Shown here: positions 9,545-17,134 of the stretch, one piece after another | Position numbering within the stretch: the first letter of the stretch is position 1 | How the letters are laid out: each line of letters opens with the position of its first letter | Source of the DNA: Bacteroidia bacterium | GTDB taxonomy: Bacteria; Bacteroidota; Bacteroidia; Chitinophagales; UBA2359 | Direction of reading: 5' to 3' | DNA: 64,000 nt | NCBI GenBank assembly: GCA_030427245.1 | Contig: JAUHXA010000011.1 | Location: 62,001 to 126,000, forward strand | The notes under the pieces: model-generated | Told to the model about the DNA's origin: nothing | The model's database searches: none | Seen by the model: the letters and a program-made list of their open reading frames with translations, nothing else | Program-made: the position numbers and the translations under genes

Positions 9545-9719
9545 AGTTTACTGAAATTGAAGCCTAAAAAAAAATTTAGAGCAATTTACGAAAAATAATT
9601 GTATGGTTACATTGTTTCATTATTCTATTGCTGCATTGTTAAAACAGCATAGCAATACAAATATTTAGCAATACAGTAGTGCGGCAATTTCAACAAACCT
9701 TGAATAATTCAATATTTTT

Positions 9720-9730
9720 TATCATTTTTG
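9720..9730 (+). promoter_or_regulatory. Weak promoter candidate for gltD
   Basis: The sequence TATCATTTTTG resembles the Bacteroidota -7 box with one extra base, and a TTG lies 17 bp upstream at 9700-9702. It is 47 bp before the gltD start codon. This is a weak match. Confidence 0.3.
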
Positions 9731-9776
9731 TAATTAAATCTGCATTTAATTTAAAAATTCGCAAAAAAACAAGATA

Positions 9777-11264
9777 ATGGGCAAACCAAAAGGTTTTTTA
9801 GAATTCGAAAGAGAACTACCTAAATCACGAAATCCTCAAGAAAGAATAAAGGATTACAAAGAGATTTATGAGTCTTTCAGCAAAGAAAAAACCACTGAAC
9901 AAGCTGCAAGATGCATGGATTGTGGAGTACCTTTTTGCCACAATGGTTGTCCACTAGGGAATATCATTCCTGAATTCAACGATGCAGTGTATCAAAACGA
10001 CTGGGCGCATGCCTATGAAATCCTAAGTAGCACCAACAACTTTCCTGAATTTACAGGACGAATTTGTCCTGCTCCTTGTGAGGCTTCTTGTGTATTGGGT
10101 ATCAATGCGCCACCTGTCACCATCGAGCACATCGAAAAATCCATTGCCGAATACGCTTTTGAGAACGATTTGGTAAAGCCCAATAAACCTATTTCTAAAA
10201 CTAGCAAAAAAGTAGCCGTAGTAGGCTCTGGTCCAGCAGGTTTGGCCGCCGCCGCACAATTGAACAAGGCTGGGCATGAAGTGACGGTTTTGGAGCGAGC
10301 CGATAGAATTGGAGGTTTGTTGCGGTATGGAATTCCCGATTTCAAATTAGAAAAACAGGTAATTGACCGCCGATTAGAAGTCATGCAACAAGAGGGCATC
10401 ACTTTTCAGACTAATGCTAATGTGGGCGTAAATGTATCGGTCAAAGATTTAATAGCAAAAAACGATGCGATTGTGCTTTGTGGTGGTTCTACGATTCCGA
10501 GAGATTTGCCCATTCCAGGGCGAGAATTGAAGGGCGTACACTTTGCGATGGAATTTTTGACTCAACAAAATCAGCGAGTTGCAGGTGATACGACTTTTGA
10601 AGCACCTGAGATTTGGGCAAGCAACAAAAACGTATTAGTAATTGGTGGTGGCGATACAGGCTCTGATTGTGTCGGCACATCAAACCGTCATGGTGCAAAA
10701 AGTGTGACTCAAATCGAACTACTCGCTCAACCTCCTGTCAATCGAGAGCAAGAGGATATGTGGCCCAATTGGCCGATGATTTTACGGACTTCTTCTTCAC
10801 ATGAGGAAGGTGCGGAGCGTCAATGGGCGATTTTAACAAAGGAGTTTATTGGAGACGAAAATGGGAATTTGAAGGCAGTAAAATTGGTGAATATCGAATG
10901 GCAACAACCAAAAAATGGCGGTCGTCCGAGTTTTCAAGAGATGGAAGGAACAGAACGCATTATCCCTTGTGAATTGGCATTGTTGGCAATAGGTTTTGTG
11001 CATCCACAATGGGAGGGAATGTTGGAGGAATTAGATTTGGAGTCGGATGGTCGCAAAAATGTGAAGGCTTCGGAACAAGGAGCAAGTCGTTACCAAACGA
11101 ACATTCCGAAAGTCTTTGCAGCAGGCGATATGCGGCGAGGACAGTCTTTGGTGGTTTGGGCAATTTCGGAAGGGCGAGAAGCGGCTAAAGCGGTAGATGA
11201 GTTTTTGATGGGAAGTTCTAAGTTGGAAGGGAAAGAGGATTCGTTTTTGGAAATACTCTCCTAA
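9777..11264 (+). CDS. gltD: Glutamate synthase small subunit-type NADPH oxidoreductase
   Basis: GltD passes electrons from NAD(P)H through FAD and Fe-S clusters to the large glutamate synthase subunit, which makes glutamate from glutamine and 2-oxoglutarate. At 495 residues it has full family length. The N-terminal ferredoxin-like part has the cysteine cluster [18 protein letters not shown] and a second one, [12 protein letters not shown]. The FAD-binding loop is [15 protein letters not shown] near residue 148. The NADPH loop is [13 protein letters not shown] near residue 288. The C-terminus has the flavin-contact block [18 protein letters not shown]. The large-subunit gene gltB is not next to it, which is unusual because gltB-gltD operons are common. 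It may pair with GltB encoded elsewhere, or serve another partner as GltD-like proteins sometimes do. Confidence 0.93.
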   Translation: MGKPKGFLEFERELPKSRNPQERIKDYKEIYESFSKEKTTEQAARCMDCGVPFCHNGCPLGNIIPEFNDAVYQNDWAHAYEILSSTNNFPEFTGRICPAPCEASCVLGINAPPVTIEHIEKSIAEYAFENDLVKPNKPISKTSKKVAVVGSGPAGLAAAAQLNKAGHEVTVLERADRIGGLLRYGIPDFKLEKQVIDRRLEVMQQEGITFQTNANVGVNVSVKDLIAKNDAIVLCGGSTIPRDLPIPGRELKGVHFAMEFLTQQNQRVAGDTTFEAPEIWASNKNVLVIGGGDTGSDCVGTSNRHGAKSVTQIELLAQPPVNREQEDMWPNWPMILRTSSSHEEGAERQWAILTKEFIGDENGNLKAVKLVNIEWQQPKNGGRPSFQEMEGTERIIPCELALLAIGFVHPQWEGMLEELDLESDGRKNVKASEQGASRYQTNIPKVFAAGDMRRGQSLVVWAISEGREAAKAVDEFLMGSSKLEGKEDSFLEILS

Positions 11265-11307
11265 ATCTTAAAGGCGCAAAACGAATGCTGATTCAAGATT
11301 TTTTTAG

Positions 11308-11315
11308 TATATTTG
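11308..11315 (+). promoter_or_regulatory. -7 promoter box of the CFI-box gene
   Basis: TATATTTG is a perfect match to the Bacteroidota -7 consensus TAnnTTTG, 31 bp before the ATG at 11347. No clear -33 TTG is present at the usual distance. The box suggests that the gene has its own promoter although it follows gltD closely. Confidence 0.45.
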
Positions 11316-11346
11316 AAATAAATCTACTATCACAAAACTCTTGTTT

Positions 11347-12624
11347 ATGCAATACGCTGATCCTATCAAAAGAGACCTTCACAGAAAAGCGAATGTCCAT
11401 GCTAACTCTTCAAATGATGAATTGAACAATGGAATCCTACAACTGAAGGCAATGTTGGCAAATAAAAACCAAGAACAAACGCCACTTTCTTACTTTCAAG
11501 AGGCTTTGAATAATAGCGAGCGGGTACAACAAGCTACTCAAATGAAGGAAAACATTGCCAACAATCCCCACGCAAAAAAAATGGTTACTTTTCAAAGAAT
11601 GATGAACAACAAGACAGTTCAGCACCAACCTTATGCAGAACCAATTCAGATGCAAGCGAATCAGCCAGTTATTCAATTTGCCATAGAAGATGATTTAGAA
11701 GCAATGAAGGAATTTGCTTCAACAACAGATGACCCACTACTCCGAAATATAATAAATGAAGTTTTAGAAATGACTTCCTCCAAAAAAACTGATATCAAAT
11801 ATGGCCGTTCCAAACAACAAAGTCATGCTGATAGAGGTAAAACAGAAGGAACTTATGAGGCAGTTATTGATGATGAAATTTGGACAGATGATACACAAAG
11901 AGAGGCCATTATTTTACATGAATTATTGCATGGTAGTGCCGACGAAAAATACAATATTAATGAATGGGGGAGTACAAAGATGAACAATCTTGTGAAAGGG
12001 GATACAGAAAGAGCTGAGGTTCAGTATAGAGGAGAGGCAAGTATGGATTTATATGATATCATTGTAAAAGAAAAAAAATTATTTAAAGAAAACGTATATG
12101 ACTATTTACTTAGTAGAGCGGAAAGGGCAGCAGGAAGTCCTATACAAGAATTTGACACTGCAATTTCTGAATTGTTTTACTATGCGAAAAAATCTGGTGA
12201 GGTAAGTGAAGACACAGAAACCTACAAAAAAATCAGAGAGTTGTCAGAAGGGGCTTATAAAAGTAGAAATGAAGGGACACCCCTATTAGCACCTCCTATC
12301 GAACCAAAAAAGTCATGCTTCATTACCACAGCTTGTGTCACATCAATGGGGTTACCAGACGATTGTGATGAACTAACTACGCTTAGACATTTTAGAGATG
12401 ACTATCTTCGACGAAGAGAAGAAGGGGAAGAATGGATTCAACTCTATTATAAGATTGCTCCTAATATTGTAAAAGCCATTAATAGTCGAAAAAACGCTGC
12501 CGAAATTTACAATCAAATCTACAAAATCATTAGAGAATGTGTTGAACTAATCAAACACCAAGAAAACGAAGCCGCATTGGAAATTTACAAAATTATGGTA
12601 ATTAGGCTAAAAGATAAGTATTAG
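11347..12624 (+). CDS. CFI-box C-terminal protein with HELLH metallopeptidase-like motif
   Basis: This 425-residue protein has three parts. Residues 1-112 are polar, low in structure and rich in Gln and Asn, with patterns such as NNSERVQQATQMKE and VIQF. Similar leaders occur in Bacteroidota proteins linked to contractile injection systems or toxins (recalled, not checked). Residues about 120-300 contain IILHELLHGSADE, with HELLH at about 191-195, a match to the zincin motif HExxH. The third zinc ligand is not obvious. Residues 324-425 are a CFI-box C-terminal domain, with CFITTAC followed by TLRHFRDDYL. No signal peptide is seen. I start at ATG 11347; TTG at 11341 is possible. It converges on gldE 18 bp away. 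Its function is unknown; a secreted or injected effector and a housekeeping protease are both possible. Confidence 0.75.
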   Translation: MQYADPIKRDLHRKANVHANSSNDELNNGILQLKAMLANKNQEQTPLSYFQEALNNSERVQQATQMKENIANNPHAKKMVTFQRMMNNKTVQHQPYAEPIQMQANQPVIQFAIEDDLEAMKEFASTTDDPLLRNIINEVLEMTSSKKTDIKYGRSKQQSHADRGKTEGTYEAVIDDEIWTDDTQREAIILHELLHGSADEKYNINEWGSTKMNNLVKGDTERAEVQYRGEASMDLYDIIVKEKKLFKENVYDYLLSRAERAAGSPIQEFDTAISELFYYAKKSGEVSEDTETYKKIRELSEGAYKSRNEGTPLLAPPIEPKKSCFITTACVTSMGLPDDCDELTTLRHFRDDYLRRREEGEEWIQLYYKIAPNIVKAINSRKNAAEIYNQIYKIIRECVELIKHQENEAALEIYKIMVIRLKDKY

Positions 12625-12642
12625 AAGTAAGGAAATCAATTA

Positions 12643-14013
12643 TCACTGCACCAAACTCCCCCCTCTTCGAATCGTCACCTTCACCCGATCAATCAAATTA
12701 TCTTCAGCCGAAAGCACCGTAAAAGAAAAGTTTTTGTAATCTATCTTTTCACCCTCTTGCACAAAACGCCCTTCCAGTTCGAGCAACAAACCACCTAGAG
12801 ATTCAAAATCACCCTCTACTCCTTCAAAAGTCTGCGTATCAATTCGCATGAATTTGCAGGCATCGTGAAGCATAATTTTCCCTTCAAAAACATAGTTATT
12901 GCGATCTATTTTTTCGCTGTAAACACGCTGATCTTCCTTCTTAGCTACCGTTGAAGTTTCGTCTTCGATTTCACCCAAAATCTCTTCAATGATGTCCTCC
13001 AAAGTCACCAATCCAGATGTACCGCCGTATTCATCCACAATCATTGCCAAGTGCATTTTCTTTCGCTGCATCTCCTTGAGAAGCTTATAAATCTTCTTAT
13101 TTTCGGGAACGAAAAAAGGCTTTTTGAGTAGCTTGTGCCATTCAAAATCCGCCACTTCGTTGGTATAGGCCAGTAAATCTTTGACGTAGAGAATGCCTTT
13201 TATTTCATCCAAATGCTCGTCGTAAACTGGTACTCTCGAATAATTCTTTTCTTTTATTTCAATCAACAATTCGTCAAAAGGTGTGGCATAATCTATCGCA
13301 AAAACCTCCATTCGGTTGTGCATGATTTTACTTACTTCAATGTCGCCAAACTTGACAATGCCCTTCAACATCTGAAAATCCTTCTCCGTTACCTGTTCAC
13401 CCGCCACAATATCAATCATTTCATTGATTTCCTGCATGTCCACATTCTTAGGCGTTTTCTCGTCTATTTTGCGCTCCAAGAAACTCGTAGAGACAATCAA
13501 TGAACGACTCACCGGACCAAGCGTCCAGCGAAGAATAGACAAAGGATAAGCCGTAATAGTCGCCAATCGCATATTTTGCCGTTGTGCATACACTTTGGGC
13601 ATCACTTCCCCAAAAAGCACCAAAACAAAGGTGACTCCCACCACATTGATAAGAATTTCGGGATTCAGCTTGAGATTAAAAAGCCCAAGGTTCAGCAAAA
13701 TATAAGAAGATTCTGTGAAGGTGAAGATATTGCGGGTCACAAAAAAAGTGGTAATGACAATACCTATGTTAAACAAATTATTGGCTATCAAGATGGTTGC
13801 CAACAAATAACGAGGCTGCTCCAGCAATTGTAAGATGTAATCTCCCACTTTTGACTTGCTACGTCTGAGTTGTTTTTTTTGATTGGGAGTAATGGAAAAA
13901 AAAGCTACCTCGGAACCAGAAACCAAAGCAGAGCCTAAAATAAGTATCAATATAATCAGGATTCCTAAGACAAGGCTCCACCAATCGAGGTTGGTATTGA
14001 TGATGGAAGCCAT
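12643..14013 (-). CDS. gldE: Gliding-motility-associated protein GldE (CNNM/CBS/CorC family)
   Basis: GldE is an inner-membrane protein required with GldD for gliding in Flavobacterium johnsoniae. It belongs to the CNNM/CorC family, whose members act in magnesium or cobalt export or sensing. I use ATG 14013 (456 residues), because the longer reading begins with TTG. Residues about 10-190 are a DUF21/CNNM membrane domain with three or four helices and the motif GSALVSGSEVAFFS. Two CBS motifs follow, with IVDEYGGTSGLVTLEDIIEEILGEI typical of the second. A CorC_HlyC C-terminal domain covers the last 80 residues. Upstream are two ssb genes, as in many Bacteroidota where ssb precedes gldE. gldD is not downstream; a converging gene occupies that place. 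Confidence 0.88.
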   Translation of the reverse strand: MASIINTNLDWWSLVLGILIILILILGSALVSGSEVAFFSITPNQKKQLRRSKSKVGDYILQLLEQPRYLLATILIANNLFNIGIVITTFFVTRNIFTFTESSYILLNLGLFNLKLNPEILINVVGVTFVLVLFGEVMPKVYAQRQNMRLATITAYPLSILRWTLGPVSRSLIVSTSFLERKIDEKTPKNVDMQEINEMIDIVAGEQVTEKDFQMLKGIVKFGDIEVSKIMHNRMEVFAIDYATPFDELLIEIKEKNYSRVPVYDEHLDEIKGILYVKDLLAYTNEVADFEWHKLLKKPFFVPENKKIYKLLKEMQRKKMHLAMIVDEYGGTSGLVTLEDIIEEILGEIEDETSTVAKKEDQRVYSEKIDRNNYVFEGKIMLHDACKFMRIDTQTFEGVEGDFESLGGLLLELEGRFVQEGEKIDYKNFSFTVLSAEDNLIDRVKVTIRRGGSLVQ

Positions 14014-14212
14014 CGAAAAATCAGTTAAAAGACTCGGGTAATAGTCGCCTCCCCCGTCAGGATTGCTTTCCAAAACGATGTGTTTTTGTGAAAAAATACC
14101 ATTGGAGTGTTTACTCCAATGTTTTTATTGAAATACAAAATTGTATTAAGTAAATTTAGGTCATTTAAACCTCTTTTGCAAATCTTTCTTTTGGCTAAAA
14201 AGACAGCAAACA

Positions 14213-14249
14213 CAAAAAGCGAGCAGCCAATCAGACTTCTCGCTTTTTA
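14213..14249 (-). terminator. Terminator between ssb and gldE
   Basis: The perfect 10-bp arms AAAAAGCGAG (14214-14223) and CTCGCTTTTT (14239-14248) give a hairpin with a T-run in either direction. It lies 34 bp beyond the stop of the proximal ssb gene, so gldE probably has its own promoter. Confidence 0.85.
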
Positions 14250-14282
14250 GTATGCAAATATACGGCATTTTTCGTTTTATTC

Positions 14283-14762
14283 TTAGAATGGTAAATCGTC
14301 GTCAACTTCATCAGCAGGAGGTGGAGGAGGCGTATCATTTACAGTCGGAGTATTACTCACATTAGTAGTGCTAAAATTACTGCTGCTACCTTCTTGGGTA
14401 ATGACCGCAGCTTGGTCAGCACGACCACCTACAAAAACCATCTTCCCTGATCTATCCCGCACTTCGATTTCCATACGATATTTTTTTACCCCATTGCTGT
14501 CTTCCCAAGAACGAGTACGGCATCTGCCCTCCAAATAGATTTTAGAGCCTTTTCGCAGGTATTTCTCAGCGATTTCTGCTAATTTACCAAACACACTTAT
14601 ATTGTGCCATTCAGTCTCTTCAATCCATTGTCCCTCTTTGTTTTTGTATCCATCTTTAGTCGCTAACGAGAAAGACACTTTTTTAGAGCCGCTGCTAAAA
14701 GTATAAGTTTCGGGGTCTTTCCCTAAGTTTCCCAATAAGGTTACTTTATTTAATGTTGCCAT
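14283..14762 (-). CDS. ssb: Single-stranded DNA-binding protein (paralogue A)
   Basis: SSB coats single-stranded DNA in replication, repair and recombination. This 159-residue protein has a full OB fold: it starts MATLNKVTLLGNLGKDPE, has the middle block EETEWHNISVFGKLAEIAEKYLRKGS, and continues with GRCRTRSWED. An acidic, proline-rich linker leads to the tip DDDLPF, the conserved docking peptide for partner proteins. It is 182 bp downstream of a second ssb gene on the same strand. Paralogue A has the longer Pro/Ser-rich linker of the two. Nothing in the sequence shows which is the main replication SSB. Confidence 0.95.
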   Translation of the reverse strand: MATLNKVTLLGNLGKDPETYTFSSGSKKVSFSLATKDGYKNKEGQWIEETEWHNISVFGKLAEIAEKYLRKGSKIYLEGRCRTRSWEDSNGVKKYRMEIEVRDRSGKMVFVGGRADQAAVITQEGSSSNFSTTNVSNTPTVNDTPPPPPADEVDDDLPF

Positions 14763-14944
14763 ATTTTAAAGTTGTTTTTTGTTTATTTTTATCTAAAAAA
14801 AGTGGATGAATGGTTCTATAAAAAATAAGTTCCATACTTGAAGTAAAAGCTTTTGAAGTTTATCCATTGAAGCGTATCCCTTTTTCTTACAATGGAGATT
14901 AAAAAAAAAGCAAAACTTCAAAAATCTAAATCGAGAGGTTGTTT

Positions 14945-15373
14945 TTAGAAAGGTAAGTCTTCCCCTTCCTGAATCTCTGCATTGACTGCAGCAGACACCG
15001 ACCCAACTTGACCGCCTTGATTGCCACTATTTCGAGTATCCAACATTGTCAAACCACTGAAATCTCGCACTTCAATTTCTGTAATGTACTTCTTCGTATT
15101 TGTCTGTGTATCTTCCCACGAACGGGTTTTTAACTTTCCTTCAATGTAAACCTGACTTCCTTTTTTCAGAAATTTTTCGGCAATTTCTGCCAATTTGTAC
15201 CACATCACTACATTGTGCCATTCCGTTTCTTCTATCTTTTGTCCATCGGGAGTAGAATAGCTGTAATTAGTAGCCACCGAAAATTTTGCTTTTATGGCAC
15301 CACTTTCAAAACGTTGGATTTCGGGATCTTGTCCCAAACGACCAATCAATTGAATTCTGTTTAAACTTGACAT
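14945..15373 (-). CDS. ssb: Single-stranded DNA-binding protein (paralogue B)
   Basis: This is a second SSB of 142 residues, with the OB-fold blocks MSSLNRIQLIGRLGQDPE, EETEWHNVVMWYKLAEIAEKFLKKGS and GKLKTRSWED. The tail is GEDLPF, so partner docking should be kept. The two proteins clearly share ancestry over the OB fold and differ mainly in the linker. Tandem ssb paralogues are less common than a single copy. In bacteria with two, one often serves recombination or natural competence, but that is only an analogy here. The start ATG at 15373 matches the start of paralogue A. Confidence 0.95.
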   Translation of the reverse strand: MSSLNRIQLIGRLGQDPEIQRFESGAIKAKFSVATNYSYSTPDGQKIEETEWHNVVMWYKLAEIAEKFLKKGSQVYIEGKLKTRSWEDTQTNTKKYITEIEVRDFSGLTMLDTRNSGNQGGQVGSVSAAVNAEIQEGEDLPF

Positions 15374-15562
15374 ATCGAATTTATATTAGATGATTTCTAT
15401 TATTGGTAGGTGATATTTAGTAGTTTTTAAAATGACTTAAATATAACACAATAAGTGTGTGCTTCAAAAATTTGTTGTTTATTTTTTCTGCAAAACAAAT
15501 TTCCTGCAAATAATAACTAAAAACCACATCAAATAAACCTTTTTTTTAGCAAAAAAGTTCCA

Positions 15563-16432
15563 TTAAAAAGGCAAATAAACCCCCAAACCAAATGCAAAAT
15601 TCTCAAAAGACTGTGCAAAATTCACAGAATCAAGAGTCGTAATCCCCAACAACTCCGTTTCTTCCACCTCATAATCAAATGCACCCCGCATATAGTTGTA
15701 TTGAAGGGAAGCTGAGAAACCAAATAACCGAGAAATTCGCCATTTTAGCTTTCCTTCAAAACCTATATTTGGCATTGCAAAACTGTTTCTACGAGGAATA
15801 TAGTTGATAACACGGGTATTGTTGCTGTTTTTTTCCTTCAAAAAAAGATACGGTTCGGTAGCCGTTAACCAAGTTATGCCCAGATTTACGGAAGGCTCAA
15901 AATACAATTTTTCGTTGTTCCCAATCACGCGTGCAAGGGAAAACCCGAATCCACCAATCGTATAAGAATTACTCTCATTGGCTAAGTTGTTCACATCGTT
16001 TTCGCATACTATGTCTTCTCTAAAAAAATAATCGCTATTCGAGGCCTCTAAATTGACTACATGGCGCACATCCCAAAAATCGTTGTAGTCTTCACAGCTT
16101 CTTTTGATAGATGTATTGAGTGACAACAAGACTCCCGTTTTCCAGCGTTCTCCAATCGGAAAACGGAATGAAAGAATCGTTCCTGCGCCTTGTCCTTCTT
16201 CATTGGTGCTGGTATTCAAAAAATAAATAAACTCGCCAGCTTGTGGCTTTTTGCTCAAATAATAACCAAATTGTGTGGCGGTAATTTGCACTTCAACTTC
16301 TATCTCGTCCAAATCAGAGCGCTGCGTATCTAGTCCAAGTAGCCTTGATTTTTCTTCTTCGGTTTGCCCTTGCAGCAAAAAGACATTGCAGCAAAACAAC
16401 AGAAGTAAACAAAAGTATTTTAAGTTTTCCAT
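15563..16432 (-). CDS. Predicted outer-membrane beta-barrel protein
   Basis: I do not recognise a named family. The 289-residue product has a signal peptide (hydrophobic YFCLLLLFCCNVFLLQG, cleaved near residue 22). After a charged segment it has alternating polar and hydrophobic stretches that fit amphipathic beta strands (for example NSYTIGGFGFSLARVIG and FGFSASLQYNYMRGAF). It ends in FGLGVYLPF, with a terminal Phe as expected for BAM-dependent barrels. A 36-bp gap separates it from the upstream lipoprotein-like gene on the same strand, so the two are probably an operon. It may be a small OmpA/OmpW-like porin without a peptidoglycan-binding domain; its role is unknown. Confidence 0.7.
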   Translation of the reverse strand: MENLKYFCLLLLFCCNVFLLQGQTEEEKSRLLGLDTQRSDLDEIEVEVQITATQFGYYLSKKPQAGEFIYFLNTSTNEEGQGAGTILSFRFPIGERWKTGVLLSLNTSIKRSCEDYNDFWDVRHVVNLEASNSDYFFREDIVCENDVNNLANESNSYTIGGFGFSLARVIGNNEKLYFEPSVNLGITWLTATEPYLFLKEKNSNNTRVINYIPRRNSFAMPNIGFEGKLKWRISRLFGFSASLQYNYMRGAFDYEVEETELLGITTLDSVNFAQSFENFAFGLGVYLPF

Positions 16433-16468
16433 AGCCTATTTTTTTCTAATCACTTCAATGACAAGGTT

Positions 16469-17086
16469 CTAATACAATACTATACTTTCAGTTGTGTCGG
16501 TTAATACCATCTGACTTGCCAGCTCAATTTCGATAACAAACTGAAAAACAGAATCTAAGGTCGGTTCTTGAAGAAGTAAGAGGTCGAAGTCGGTGAATAA
16601 ATCATAATTTTTTTCTTGAAGGTCTGCAATGAAGGTCGAGAAAGGAACGGCCTGAGCCAGTCGATCCTCTCGATTGCTATAATAGTTGATAGACCTTCGC
16701 TTATCGGCTGCAAAATAGTCGCTCAAGTCCATTCTTGCTAAGTGCGTTTCATCAAAGTCGGATAAAGCAAAAATGCGGAGGTCTCTTATTGTATCGTTGG
16801 GTGTATAAGTTTCGGCACAAGAAGTCGCATAAGCACTGTTGAGAAAGCCTTTGAGGCAGGGTTTTTGGTAAACAAAATCAAAACCCATGTTGACTCTAAT
16901 ACCATAAGCAATAGCAGGCAAACGGCTTTCGGTAGCTTCAATGGGTTCTGCTCCTCGATTGTCTAAATTGGTCGTAAAAAGCTCCGACCACTGATAGGTA
17001 TAAAGTTCTTCACAACAGCTTGTTGTCAACAACAAAGTCGCTAATTGAAGTAAGAATAATATCAAAAAAACACGTAGGATTTTCAT
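16469..17086 (-). CDS. Hypothetical exported protein, probable lipoprotein
   Basis: This 205-residue protein begins with MKILRVFLILFLLQLATLL, followed by LTTSCCEELY, a plausible lipobox with lipidation at one of the two cysteines near residue 24. The mature part has no motif I can name. It resembles the DUF5034-type small Bacteroidota lipoproteins in size and in the pattern of a SCC start followed by an aromatic-rich beta domain, but this is a guess. It sits between the pullulanase gene (48 bp upstream) and a beta-barrel gene (36 bp downstream) on the same strand, so the three may be transcribed together. A link to glucan use is possible but unsupported by sequence. Confidence 0.6.
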   Translation of the reverse strand: MKILRVFLILFLLQLATLLLTTSCCEELYTYQWSELFTTNLDNRGAEPIEATESRLPAIAYGIRVNMGFDFVYQKPCLKGFLNSAYATSCAETYTPNDTIRDLRIFALSDFDETHLARMDLSDYFAADKRRSINYYSNREDRLAQAVPFSTFIADLQEKNYDLFTDFDLLLLQEPTLDSVFQFVIEIELASQMVLTDTTESIVLY

Positions 17087-17134
17087 AGGAATTATTTTGA
17101 AGATAAACGTGTTTTTTAAGGTATAGGTTGTTTT

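Noticed and set aside
14025-14213. 62-codon ORF upstream of gldE
   Set aside because: It lies in the gldE 5' region and has no homologous pattern; the likely gldE start is at 14013.
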